From NCBI RefSeq assembly GCF_000002995.4, contig NW_025062476.1, positions 5,321,001-5,385,000 of the forward strand: 64,000 nt of DNA, written 5' to 3'. Below, in pieces: positions 34,983 through 48,582 of this stretch. The position numbers and the translations under genes are program-made. The notes below the pieces were generated by a model. The model searched no databases. It was not told the DNA's origin and saw only the letters and a list, made by a program, of their open reading frames with translations. This DNA is from Brugia malayi (lineage: Eukaryota > Nematoda > Chromadorea > Rhabditida > Onchocercidae). The stretch's first letter is position 1, and each line of letters starts with the position of its first letter.

Positions 34983-36240
34983 AACGTACAACTTTTTCTA
35001 GAATTTTCTTAATGCAAGAGTTGAAATTATTAATATTGAATTGCCAGCAGCATCAGTAATAGTATTTATTAAACACAAAAAAAAAGGGGAATAAATAATT
35101 CTAAAAAATTTGAAATTCGTTTCTAACATTCTGAACTTCACTCCCACACTGTGAAACTGAATTTGTCAAATTGAGTTATTCGATGCAAGAAACTAGACCA
35201 AAATGAGAGATAAGTAGATGGACTTTATGTGACAACACTTTCAAATGCAGTGAGAGAAGCGGTTATTTAATAACCTTCATAAAATCAATGACCCTTGACC
35301 TTTCTAAAGACTTCATTTTGCAATAAATTGCAATGATAGTAGAAGAGATTATCATTTCAAGCAAAGGAAAATCAATGATTCAACTTTTACATTCGTCTAT
35401 TTTTTAGTTTAATTCTTTCTGATGATAACATAAGTAATACTATTTCTCACTGACCCAGTACTATCCATTAAATAGTTTAATAGTCATAGTTATTCAAGGT
35501 TCATTTAAAAGTTCGTGATATAAATTTTGCATTTATCAAAGTAGAAAGACAAAACTTAACCATTTGATAACATTATTATTGATAAGGTCCACAAAAATGT
35601 TACTTCAGAAACTATTTTTTTCTCTCCTTTGATATTCAAATTGATATAGAAAATTCATTTTTCTTCATCCTAGCATTTAGTTCTCTATAGGAGATAACTG
35701 CTAAAAGTGATAAAAATGCATAATCTCTTTAAACCAAAGGTAGATAACAGGAAAGTACGAAATTTGAGTATGAAATGATTTTATTGCTCAAATATACGAT
35801 ATGCAATTACTTCTACTTCAGAGTTCTTGTCATCTTAAAATTTCTTAATGATAAGCATAGCTTTATCAAAAGTAAAATGTTTTACTTGAAATCGTACAAT
35901 AATTGTTCTTAGATGAGGCGTTAAAAAAATTCAACTCTTTTCTAAGTAATAATACCTATATTTCCTATATCTAAACATAATCATCATCATCATTCCTTAC
36001 CAAACCTTCATCTGGAACATTTGAATATAATTATGGAAATTTATGGCTTCACTTAAAACCAGCAAATGGTAAGCCATATGGTTTTGAAATTTTATACAAA
36101 TTATATCCTCGAATATTTTATTCTATATTAATTTTTTTAGACTATTTGATTACTTATAATAACAAATTATATTGTTCAATATCTAATTTATTTCACGATA
36201 ATTTGTTACATTTTGCAAGTTGAAGATGATAAAATCTAAT
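34983..36240. other. Gene-poor AT-rich region
   Basis: Upstream region of the C6 gene. No exon could be connected and no RNA gene was recognised. Confidence 0.45.
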
Positions 36241-36646
36241 CTCTGGCGTTCATATTTTTAGAATGATCGTCTAAAACACATTGTAAATATTAAGATTATT
36301 TATGATCACCTATCTGATTTCTCTAAATGTGAAATTCTTCCATTTGTTTACGTGTTTCGGCTCTAATAATATCTCGCGTAATTTCGCGTAATTTCCTTCT
36401 GATAATACCAGGTTATATAAAGGAAAGATTTCTTTAATTTTGTAAAAAATTTGCAAATATTCGAAAAAATCTATTAGTAAAGAAAAACATTTTATAAAAT
36501 TGAAAATGTGGTGAAATAAAATAATATAAACAAATACAGCCTTTCCAGAAGAATCAGGCTTTATATGTAAAACTTAGCTCATCATAAATAATCTTAATAT
36601 TTACAATGAGTTTTAGACGATTATTCTAAAAATATGAACGCCAGAG
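36241..36646. repeat. Foldback / MITE-like element with 66-bp inverted arms
   Basis: Arms 36241-36306 and 36581-36646 are reverse complements with two mismatches (64 of 66), separated by 274 bp. The outer sequence begins ctctggcgttcatattttta. There is no coding capacity. It lies just downstream of the serpin gene's 3' end. Confidence 0.88.
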
Positions 36647-36881
36647 CAGAAATCAGAAAATTACTTAGCAGAATATATTTAGAAGCTTTAAATAAGTTGG
36701 TGCCTTGAAAAAGTGAATAAAAGTTATTAATTTTGTTTACTGCAATTAAAAAAACGATAGCCAATTAGCACTAAATTAATGCATTTTTTATTCAACATCA
36801 TATTTCAAAAATAGACAATTCGCGTGGATATAATCAAATGATATTATCATTGTTCAATCGTTCCTCAAACATTCGTATCTG

Positions 36882-39323
36882 TTATAACCTTTGTCTTTTT
36901 TTCGGTGTTTCCTCACATTGCATAGAGTCATCCGAGTTTTCGACAATTGTTTCTCTGTTTTTTCCGGTGAAACGACCAATCCATAGTACAGTCCCGTGGT
37001 TATCAATGATTGCATAAAGGAAGGGATGATTAGCACGAAATGCTTCTCCTTTATCCATTACCATATCATTTCTTACTGGCATACTTGAATTTTCGTTATT
37101 GATTCCTTTCTCATCAATCTGAACTTTTCTATTATTTGTTTATAGCATTTTTTATGTCCGATAATAAATTATCGATCAATCAGATAACTTAGCCAAGCCT
37201 CTTTTTTGCTAATAATCTCTTTTATGGAAGACAATTGGATTTATCAATCCGAGGAATTAACTGAAGTTAGGCTTTGATTAAAGTTTGGTTTGACTAAAAC
37301 GTATTTAAATTAGGGCAAAATCAAAAACTTTGATATAAGCATGATTTCTGATATCATCCATTGTAAATAACCGCTGCTCAAAAATGCCGGAAAAATCATT
37401 CGATTCGTGGAACATTGATTGCACTCCCATCCTCTTCAATCCATTTAACAAACATATTTGATTTTCGTACTTAAATTTTGGAATTGTAACCTAAAAGAAA
37501 GCTAAAATCCTTTTTATGAATTGAAACATCCAGTATAGGAAAATAAAGTCAGAGACTAGAAATCTAAATGGCTACTAAAATTTCGATTTTGATTATAATC
37601 TGAAAATTTCAAACCATTTGTTTTGTATAAAACCGAAAATCTGTTACTGAGAAAAGAAAAAGTTAAGCAAAGTATCGTAAAGGAACATACGGTAATTTCG
37701 TGAGATGAGTCAAGTGCACTAATATAACTGAATAGTTCCTCTCCCGTAAGTTTATCTTCAAACTTTGCTAGATCAAAGGTTTTTTTGGGCAAAATAATTA
37801 ACATTTGCATTTCGGAATCTTTGAACGGTAGCGACACCGCTTGCATGTGTTGGTTTTCATAGTAAGGAAATTTGGCCGTTCTTTCCATCATTGGCATCTG
37901 AAATTTGAAGTCAGTTATATCCAAAAATAAAATGTCCCTGAAACTTCGCGTGATGTCAAAGCACAAATTCTTTCACTATTATATAACACAGCAATCACAA
38001 GTTGCGACATCATTTATTTCACTTAGCCTTATCAAATCATATCTATTCCTGCCGAATAATAAAGCAAATAAACATTGTTTCACAGTACATCAGTTACACG
38101 TAGCCGTGGTGAATAGAACGGTAATATGTGATTGAGCGGAAGAAATTCGTACATCCAATCATCAGTGAAATGTATTCCATTAAATAAGTTTAATGACTGA
38201 GTGGAAGTGATGCTAGCGATATTACGGGCTCCATAATTCATACTTTTCTTTATCCATTTAATAAATATCTGCAATATATTAAATATGTTTTAATTTTCAT
38301 TGAGAAAAGCACTAAACAAGTTTTAGAAAATTTTATTTATTGATTCATTTATATGTTGAAAAATCTGAAATGCAAAAAAAAAAAAATATCAGAAAAATAT
38401 TTTTTTCTAAATAGGTTTTTTTTTTTTTAAATCATTAAAGATGTAGTAGTACTTCTCTTATACTCTTCACTTGCAGAGGTGAAGCGAAATTGATTTGTGT
38501 CAACTCATAAGGATATCGTCGACGAGTAATATCTTTAAAATCAGACTTCAAAGAATTTTGTTGCACAAAAAATTTGGTTAAATAGTACAAAGAATAATCA
38601 TTTCGCTTTGATTGCTTGTGAATATTTTTGATAGCGCACTCTATGTAAGCTCCAAATGCATTTTTTGGTTGATCTGAAACCTTTATAGCAGAGTTCTCAT
38701 TAAGTTGTTAAGTTTAAAAGTGGAATTTTGAACTTCAATTCTCTTTTATCACAAGTGAATCATTACAGTGAAATTTGTCAAAGTTTCTCCATTATGACTT
38801 AACATCGTCTCAAACATTCATAAGCATTTATATTTTGAAGAGTTTTTCAAATTTACGTTACCTGCTGAAAGCACCCTCCCCATCTCACGCTCAGTTTCAC
38901 CTCTGGCTCCTTCATATAATAATGACATTACGGAAGCGATTGCAAATGGCGATAATAGCGAGGTTTCATCAGCTTGCGAAGAATAGCGCAATAGTTCCAA
39001 TGCGAAATTCATTTGCGCCTTAGTTATCAGTAGCCTATAGCATTTGATTAGCTTTCAGGCATCCCATAATAAATGTATTGAATTTATGCTTGCCATAAAA
39101 AAATTTTCTTCCATTGTTTAGATTACATAATTAAGTTCCACTGAATATTCTCACGACATTTGAGCAATTTTAATTGGTTTGTAATTAGTAGATTAAAATA
39201 GCGATTAGCGACTTACTTGTTTGAATCATCATTGTTTTCAGAACAATGGTTTAAAGTACTGTTAGCACGGGAACTACCACCGAGTACTGCCACCACAATA
39301 AATATTACTTCGAAAAGCTTCAT
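36882..39323 (-). CDS. Secreted serpin with atypical reactive-centre hinge
   Basis: Seven exons (39323-39217, 39034-38862, 38673-38471, 38268-38098, 37897-37691, 37490-37329, 37118-36882) give 1260 nt, 419 residues, all phases consistent. Signal peptide MKLFEVIFIVVAVLGG. Serpin landmarks: SLLSPFAIASVMSLLYEGAR, LFNGIHFTDDWMYEF, FPYYENQHMQAVSLPF, MLIILPKK, VTIPKFKYE, DFSGIF, FRANHPFLYAIID. The strand after HAYIKIDEKG reads INNENSSMPVRND; inhibitory serpins instead have a Thr/Ser at P14 and small Ala-rich residues at P12-P9. The loop up to FRANHPF is also a few residues short. After GRF there are about 30 extra residues ending KKRQRL. Probably extracellular and perhaps not a classical protease inhibitor. 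Loop identity prevents naming a target. Confidence 0.94.
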
Positions 39324-41979
39324 GAGGATAATTGCGAATTGCCAATATTGAATAACCTATTGGAAATCGGTTATTTTTGAATATAGGAATTATTTTTCCG
39401 AAACATTGAAAATAAGTGACTCATCTTACGATATATAAATTATTTCCAAACTGTTCGCTCTTCCGGTTTCTTCAAAAAAAAAAAAAAAAAAAAGAATATG
39501 GATAAGAAAAGAGGGAAGAAGAAACTTTTAAATTAAAGTAACTTCCAGTCTGACATTTATTCAACAACTGACTTAAATCTTTTCAGTTCTATTTTTGAAC
39601 CGTATTAACCAGTTTAAGGCTATGTGTTGCACATTTATGGAATGAAATGATAAACTGAAACGGCGCAATTTTTAATGCCTTTGAGTAAAAGTAAATGCTG
39701 TCATCTGATTATCAAAAATCAATTGCAAATCTGCAACTTAAAAAATAAATTTAATTTTTGATCGTCATTTGATAAAAAACAAAAATATGAAAATCAAAAA
39801 TAAATGAATGCATCAAAGCATTGTGTCAGTTTTGTTTATCAAAAAAAAAGTATGAGTTTAATAATTGCTTTTGAAAGTAACACCAGCAAACCTTTGAAGT
39901 TCATTAAGCTTATAACATCATAGTAATATTTTCTCAACATGCAATAATTTAATCTCTACACTGATAACGCAAGAAATTAGTGTGGACGTTTTAAAGTTGT
40001 GCAGCCAAATTTTCAACTTGAAATATCGTTATGATTAAATTGTGACAAATTTATAGGAAAAAACTGGATTATATATGATCAATATAAATTCAAAATTTTA
40101 CTGATACTTTTGATTTCAATACTAAATTGTTTACAAATTTGACTTTGGTTTACACATAATCTCTGCGACATAAAAAAAACTTTGGCGAAATAATTTTTGC
40201 TCCAATATAATAACTTTTTAATGCAATCCTTTCATATGACATGATCATACGAAAAAGCACATATTTTATTGAGATGGAAACACATTTTTCAATCTCTTTT
40301 ACGGTAATTTTGATTTCAATGACAAATGCTAATTAAGTTTACCAAAACTGTCAAAATTCAAAATTTTTTGCTATTGGAAAGAAAAGAATATGTGACAATG
40401 CGACAACGAAATGAAAGATGTGACAACGATTAATTTTGTTCGATTATTATTTCATGTAAGATAAGATACTATAATCAGTACTACAGCATTTGATTGGATC
40501 ATGTAATTAATACTTACATCAGAGATGCTGAAATTAGCTTTTTCAGAATATTAGCATCTTTTTCATTTAAATGAGATCTGAACACTTTGGAAGTAGTAAT
40601 AATGCAGCAATTAATAAACATTGCAACCTTAATTAAAATATGCAAAACGGTCGGCCAAAATGCACTTCAATAAGTAACAGTTATACATGCACTGCGGTTA
40701 ACTGTGCAGTTTTGAAAGAATCAGAAGAACTGATTCATTATAGGTAAACTTACCTATTCTTTTCTCGCTTTATTAACTTCTAATTTTGTAATTTGTGGCA
40801 AATTCGTTTTTTCGAGAGATTTTTTTGCAAGCAAGCATTCAAGTTTTTTGATTTCAGGATTCAAAGATTAAATTGATGCAGCTGTGAATGATACGGATTT
40901 GCATTTGCAACAGAAACAGAAATAATGGAGCTTATGGAAGCGGAAACAGAAATTGTTTTTGTTTATTTTTCCTTCATATTGAGGATTAATTCAGCAAATA
41001 TAACCTGCTAATTCATAAATTAGATCACATATTAGATCATTTTGCAAATTGGATCTAATTCTAATTCACAAAACTTTTAAATTGTAAAGCAAATTAATAC
41101 ACATTTAAACCACTTTACGAATGCAGCTATATCGTAATAATTACTAGGCGAAAGCCAAAAAATCATGTATTATATCATGTATAAAAATCATGTATAAAAA
41201 ATCATGTGCCACATTTAATTAAATATAGAATTAATTAGAGTATAATCAAATGAAACATTGCATCCATTAATGATATGAAATTTCAAGCAAACTATTCATC
41301 AGTTTCCATTTATGCAAAATATCATATCATCTCCACCATTCAAAATTTTAAATTTTGTTGCTTCTTTCGGCCTAAATTGAAATTCATTCTCAGAACAACA
41401 CAGGTAATAGTTATGAATGTATGTCGAGTTGAAACTACTATTTGCTAAAATTGAAGTATTTCAATTTACTCCATCTATACACTGAAGATTTGCGACTTTA
41501 CTAAATGTACCAAATTACGTGCTCTTCTAGTAATTCACAACAGTTAAAGTAAATTGCATAAACAGTGGATACAGTCAATTAGAGAAAAATTACGTCGAGT
41601 TTGATGTGAACTTAAATTTCATTTGTTTTTGTTAGTTCCAGAAAAATGAGTTTTTAATAATGGAATTAGCAAATTACTGGCAAAGACGTCCTGGATCATT
41701 ATTTGTTGAAAGTCAAATATCGTAGCTGGAGGTCAAAGGTAAAGAATTGTGGTCAGGAAGTCTCCTAAGCATCATAAGCATTGCCAATATTTCTTGGATG
41801 GAATCCTTCACCTCTATTTTTTTTTTTTTACATTTAATTTTAAACAAAATATGAATTTCGTTTATAGTTGTAATATGTGATGTTTATTTCTGCTTATATC
41901 AGCCTCACGATTTTAATTAATATTATCAGCCAGTTTCGCTATGTTATTTTAATCAGTATTATCAATTGCAATCCCGTAA
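39324..41979. other. Gene-poor AT-rich region upstream of the serpin
   Basis: No exon was recognised on either strand. Contains a poly-A tract (about 39473-39492) and short atcatgta repeats near 41165-41210. Confidence 0.45.
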
Positions 41980-44900
41980 TTATTGCGCAATCTGTTCTCG
42001 CCAAGCTGACGCTACTTCCGGAGGTACTTTCTGTTTGCTTATCTGAATAAAATTATAAAATATGATTTCAATAAATCACTTTTTTATTTCGTAAGATTGA
42101 ACTGCAACATTGGTCTAAGAAATTAGCTAGACTTCATCTTGCTTATTCAATGAAAACGACGCATAAGTATTTTCCGTAAAAGGAAGTCGTACCCGTACCA
42201 ATTTGATCAGTTGTAAATAATTGTTTCAAAGTTGATTCCAGTTGCACTTGTTTTGTCAATACTTTCCGATTCCATATTTTCAAATACGATTTCATAACTT
42301 CCACTCTTTCCGTGAATGGTTTTCGATTCGTCACTTCTGTGGTTGATACTATTTCCTTATTCATATTCATTTGCGCTGAAAACGCTCATAATCGATGAAT
42401 TCTTTGCTGAAAGTGAGAAATTCTAATTATTGTAAATTCTTATCGGTTTTACGAGCAAGTTGTTGAGAAGAAAAGTTCTCCAAAAAATTAAATTAAAATG
42501 AAAACTAACTCCCAAATGCGACAAAATATTGATGGAAATTATTTTGTAGTACATCGCTCTTAATGTAAACAACGTAACGTCCGCTTGACTGTACGTAGTG
42601 TATCGGAACGGTCGGTAGCAAAAATTTGAATGTGAAATATGTGCAATCGTAGGGAGTTTGCAGTTCGTATATGTCATCTGCGGCGAACACACCGTCTATC
42701 TCTAAGTCATTTACTGCATTCTTATCCATGAATACCTGGAAATTTCTTTGTTTGAATCTTTTGAAACGAAGTTTTTTGAGAACCATCGAAAAATGATGAT
42801 TTCAGGGGAGAATTATGATAAATTAGGACATATGAAGCACTCACTGTAAATACCCCAGTCAACCAGCCAATCTGCCAGGATAATCCGTTCTGTTTTTTCT
42901 CCCAAAAAGGATAGAAAAGGATGGAAACGGAAAGAACATTTGCGGTAGTTAAAAGGAAGAATGCTTCACTACACCAAAGAAGCATTACATCAAGTGAGAT
43001 TTTCAATTTTATGATTTCTTGCATGAATTATTATCCTAATAAACTGTTAATGAAATTTTACGTAATGTTATTATTATTTTAGCTTACGATAATTAAATTC
43101 CTGTAGTGATGAACAGCAAAATGACTTCTTCCAGTAACATATTGTGCTGCAATTGGAATAAAATTGGTGTAGCTACCATTGTAATTAGAGATACCGGAAG
43201 TTAAATTTGAATATAATCATTTCTTAATCATTCCACGTAACAAAAATAGGTGTCTGAATGGTTGTGCATGATAACTTGTAAAACTGTCATGAATAGTTAC
43301 AAAAAATAAGAAAATAAATTATTTGCAAAACAAAGTATTCATTCAGAAAGTAATTGGACTAAGACCAATAAGTTAGCGTAAGGTAAAATCAAACAGAAAT
43401 GAATTACCTGCAATGAAACGTTGTGAAAAAGTCAAAAGCTCTCCGAGATAGTTGAAAATAATGTTACATATTCGCTGGTTCAAATGCAAACTGTCCACTG
43501 TCAAATTGCTTGTTGATTTTTGACTTTTGCCTTTGAAAAGTATTTGCCTGATACGTTAAATAGTTGCTATCTGATAATACTATGATGAAGAGTCTTTTGT
43601 TCAAAAAATTGTCAACCGAATCTCATTTGATATATTATGGAATGATCCATAATTTTAGGAAAACAAATTAGTTAATATTAATAAAAATTCCAAAGATATT
43701 AACTGCTCGCTTGAAGGAACATTGGACAGTATTGAATCACATGCAAATGACATTTCTAATATGAATTGCTGAAGGAAATTACTGATATTAGTGTAACCAA
43801 TGCCATTTTGCACTGAAGGAATTCCCATTTCGCAGCCAAAATCTGCGCGGCTATTAATGCTTAAAGTATTATTAGCGAATAGTAATTGTTGTATGATTAT
43901 AATCACTTGAAATGGATTATCACCCAATAAATTCAGCGACAGTTCTTTGGCAAATCCATAATATGCAAAAATAGAAGAATTTTTTTCTGCCTGGAATTTT
44001 GTTGAAAAAAAAATTCAATTTTAGTACCAAAATTATTAAAAATACTTGAAATTAATTAGTCTTAGCTTGAAATATACACTAAGTTATGCCTTAAAGAGTA
44101 CTCATGTTCATGAACCGTTTATCAAGTGATAACTCTAATCAGCTATTAAATTTGTCAGCAAGAAGTGATCATTAAAAATCAGTTCGCAAAAAAGTTCTGT
44201 CCAAGTTAGTGTCAGTTTAATTTCACATTCTTCAAATTGACCCAAATCGATGCAATAACACAGAGGAAAGAATACCTTAGCTTCAATTTCATGAAACCTT
44301 TCCTTCCCATCAAATTTTGCTACGATTGATATTTTTGTCGTTTGATTAGAGGGTAAGAAATATATAGTTATATGGCTATTATTGGCAATTGATTTGGGTA
44401 ACAAAAATGAATACTTCTGGTCAGCCATTCTTAGAGGTAACACTGAAACGATTCTCCAACAAAACTTTATTCTTCTGAATATTCTTTTTTCTTTTAATAA
44501 ACAAAAAAATAAGGGAAGAAATTCCGCAGTTTTATTAAATATCAAATTATATTACGCTGAAGAAATTAGCATAATATTACCTACAAAACTTTCACCAATT
44601 TCGCCACCAAAGAAACAGCTCTGTGTGACAGATACTGGCATAGAAGATTTTATTGCAATTCGAGAATCGTGGTTACTCTTATAAATAGTATCACTGTACG
44701 CAGCATAGAGCTTTGTCACCATTTTTTCATTTATTTCGAGCTGTAAATAAAAGCTTTGCTAAGCTCATCAACGAACAAAAATTATTAATTTTGCTAATTG
44801 AACAGCTTAATTATATTTAATTGAAAAGAAAGAACGAATAATAAAATATATTTCTCAATAAATTATAAAAACAAAGAAAGAAAAATGAAAGATAGAAATT

Positions 44901-45195
44901 TCACAATGGTTAAAGTCATTATTCACCTTACGGTGTGTGTAAGGTATAATGTTGTATGTCTTTTCAATTAAATTTCCTTTGATTTCACTGAGGTAACTAA
45001 TGTTAACTTCCGCCACCATATATGGATGTGGGTTGAGAATTTCGAGTGTTAGAACGGTGGCTGAGTCGTCATTATTGTCTTCGATTGTAATCCACGGAAA
45101 TAAAGTCATGAACGAGGTGCCAAAAATATCATAACGGTATGAGTGAAAATTATTTTCAACGATCCATTTTGAAGTTTCCATCGCATAAGCTACAG
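41980..45195 (-). CDS. IgGFc-binding-like secreted protein, tandem copy 2 (5' exon not found)
   Basis: Eight exons join in phase: 45195-44937, 44740-44581, 44442-44276, 43990-43704, 43547-43408, 43017-42845, 42735-42510, 42375-42143 (TAA). They give about 548 residues without the first exon. GTSFMTLFPW opens the domain; later SRIAIKSSMPVSV and LPLRMADQKYSF match the order of the IgGFc-binding N-terminal domain (target...F, IxSxxPIxV, LP...xxxYxF). Human FCGBP carries such a domain in a mucin; nematode members have unknown roles. The start is missing: the first exon needs one leading base, and I found no open signal-peptide exon in the 215 bp before gene 1. An alternative last exon, 42042-41980 (KQKVPPEVASAWREQIAQ, stop), could replace the final codons. 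The 43017-42845 exon is the least certain. Confidence 0.72.
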
Positions 45196-45409
45196 CTGTT
45201 AACAATTTAAAACTTCCGAGTTATTCTGAGTGGCAAACTATCTAATTAATCTAATATTCACTTTTCAAGTTATTAATTAGATTACATGTGAATAGCATAA
45301 ACTTGAAATGCTGTTTATAGCTCAATTTTCTAATTCTAATTGTACGAGTACTGTCATATTTTAATAATCAAAAAACGATTACCTAACAGTAAAGAAAAGT
45401 CAGAAAAAG

Positions 45410-48400
45410 CTAACTGTTGAAAGCTGGCGCATAGCCATACATTTTTTCACTTCCACCGAAAATAAAAAGCAAATAGCGACCTTTTGATTCCAAACAATGC
45501 AATCCACGTGCTAACTTTTTTGTATTAATTTTACGCATAGTAATATAACGGAATGAATTCTCGAAATGTTGGATATATTCCACGTCCAATGCTTTCCCAT
45601 CTAATAGGAAAGTATCCGACTGACGTGGCACATCGTAGAGCTGAAATAGCGGGTCATCCTATCAATCAAATGCTATAATGTTTGAATTGAAATTTTAAAG
45701 ATCGGCTCATTACTTTCATCTTTCCTAATCAATCAATAAAACTTGGATCAAAGCAACTTCTTTACCTTCGAAAGCTGGTCAATTATTTTTGGTATATACT
45801 TTTTTATTGTGTCGCACACTATGTTATTAAATTTAATATTTTATCGCCTTTCCACTTCTCTTCTGTCATCTTTTTGACAAAGGGCTAAATTTTAAAAGTA
45901 ATCAAACTGTGCCGCTTGTGCTCCAGTAACTCAGTCACATTGTTATTATTCATTAATTTGTTTAATATCATTTTCGCCTGTTGAAATTGATATAAATTGC
46001 AGAAATACTAACAAATAAACGTTCACTTTCATTTTCAAAAATAAAACACATTCGACCGGTCAGATATTGCGAATAAGCCGGTATAATATCCAGAAATGAA
46101 CTGATGTTTTGGTAGGTTTCAAAACGAAGTAACTGGAAGAGAGTATTGCTGAAAGATAAAATAGTCAAACTGCTTCACTTTCTAAGTCCATACTTTCATT
46201 TCACTGCACAGATAAAAATCTTTGTCATTTTCTAATTAAGATCAAATATTTATTGTTAACCAATTAACCATTTATCAGTGAAATAGCTTATCTTTGGAAA
46301 TTTCGAAATAAAAAAGTGTCATTGCTTTTTTCCACAGATCTTAAAATATAATTATTTTTTTCTCAAATTTTATTAAACTGAATGATTTTAATACTATTTA
46401 GAAGTATCTTTGAAGATTTCGAATAAATTTCATATAGCGATATAATATCGGCATAACATTTGTCATTTTTCTTGAAATTTCAAGTTCTCGTGGATTCGAA
46501 GAAATCTCGATTAGGTAGTCTCTCTCTCTCTCTCTTTCTCTCTCTATCGATTAGGCAGCATTTAGTAATACTATGATGAAGAGAAAGATGAAATGCAAAA
46601 TAATAGGCTAAAGTATAACAAATGTAAAAGTAAGCCTTGAAGCATAGCCAACGATTGCATCATTGGCTCGATGACCCCATTCCATGGCAACGTCATCGGA
46701 GATCACGTCGGGTTTGACGTCAATTAGCTTTGTGCTATTGGGACGAAATGTAATAACGGTGAAAGACTGACAATTTTGCATTGGTGCTGCTAAGAAGAGT
46801 TCAGTTCGGTAATCCTTTGAAGAATCCAACGGAGCAAAATGAGCGTTAAAATCATCTCGAAGTGCTATTTGAGAATAAGCTAGAACAACGCACAATATGA
46901 TATGAAAAGGTGATTCAAAACTTTTTCAATCACAGTTCAATCAGAAAACTTCCGTCTATTAATGTCACATATATTTTTTAATACATAATAAGTACGCTGT
47001 TTCAAAATTAATTCTAAGTTACGTGAAAATATTTTGCCATTCACGATTAATTTGTATTCATTGAGTTCATCGTTTCAAATTGATTTCAAATTAGAGAATG
47101 GAAGCAGTGTAAAATACCTTCATTTGGCAGTGGCATAAGCATCGTACAAGCAAAACTTTCGTAAGGGATTTGTTTCAAATGTGTTCGCATCGATAACAAA
47201 ATCAGAAATGGCGATGCGCCCGATATGTACATTGTAGAGGGATCGTTGATCGAACTGTTATAAGCATAAATCATCGATCCGCGATAAAACTAAACATAAA
47301 ATGGAAAATATGAAGAAAGTAATAGACTTGAAAGCTTGAAATAGATGAAATTAGAAGGTTCATGATTAAATTCATAATTAATGCAACCATCCATTTTCCT
47401 GCTAATTACTCGAATCTTCTAGGCATGGCCCCTGACATACTACATTTTACCTTACTATGTTTCATTTTGGACTGCAAATATATTTCCATAACAGATATGT
47501 GTCATTTTTTAATGAAAATCTGAATAAAAAATCAATCAATTAATTTCTTTTTTTATCACAAAGTCTACTCTTACACGTGAAATCGTACTGATCCGTTGCA
47601 AACCTTTCCTTGTGACAGATGTAATGCTTATATGTGAATCGGTAAATGTCGGTATGAAATATGCTGTGAATATACCGCTGAATATAGATGGCGCAATTGA
47701 GAACGAATACCGATTTGCAGCCATTGTTACCGGTAAAACTGAAAAAAGAGACGGGAAATTCGGTACGATTAAAGGTATCGCAGTGATAATCGAATTAAAT
47801 TCTCTCTTAGAGCATAAAACTATGGTCTTTCATGGAGTTACTTCATTTGAACATTATTGCTAGCATTAGGAGAGAAGTCATTTTGATAACTGAAATCAGT
47901 AAAGTTTGAAATACTAACTGTTATCTGAATAATAAAATTAGATTAATCGTGTCTTTTTCTATTTTAAAATATATCATTGGGCAGAAAAATGCATGCCTGT
48001 GAAACAATCACCAATTTGATAAGAGATAAAAATACATTCTACGATAGAAACAGGTGAGCTGGAAGAAAGGTAAATTCTAGATGAACTGGATCGGATCAAA
48101 CTTTTATTTGCTTCGTGTGATTGTGCCATCATTTTCGCACAAAATTTATGCTAAATAGATTATAAACAATTATAACAAATTTGCGGCCAGATTTTTGAGC
48201 ACAAATTTCTAAGTTTTTAACTGAATGGTTGTAAGAAGATGATTTATTAACTAATTTTTATTTAATTAAATAAAAAAATGCTAACCGTAGTATAGGAGTT
48301 TGGTTGAACATTTAAAATTTCTCGTCGCATTTGTGTTTTGTTTTTCAGCTTTTCCATGCCATCGTCGTACTCAATGACAACTTTTGCTGTTTCATTCATC

Positions 48401-48551
48401 GACGCATTAATAATTTGAAAAGTGAGATTGCTGTTATTTGATATTCTTTTGCTCCAAGGAAATAATGTCACAAATTTAGTGCCAAAAGTACTCGGTTCAT
48501 TTCTAATATTTTCCAATATTGTCGTTGGTAGTATTACTAAAAATGTTTGCC

Positions 48552-48582
<31 letters not shown>

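Noticed and set aside
36854..37036. Alternative frame over the serpin 3' end giving a different C-terminus
   Set aside because: Only the frame through FRANHPFLYAIID is the serpin frame; the other would need an unseen splice.
41650..41725. Short frame MELANYWQRRPGSLFVESQ
   Set aside because: Ends after about 22 codons with no donor, no upstream exon and no recognisable family.
42505..42786. Alternative reading of the overlapping minus frames at 42.4-42.8 kb as separate small proteins
   Set aside because: One frame continues across donor and acceptor into the neighbouring exons of IgGFc-like copy 2; the other does not.
47612..47863. Plus-strand open frame of 83 codons within the IgGFc-like gene
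   Set aside because: It is antisense to an exon whose frame matches the paralogous exon in copy 2; it has no splice-joined neighbours.
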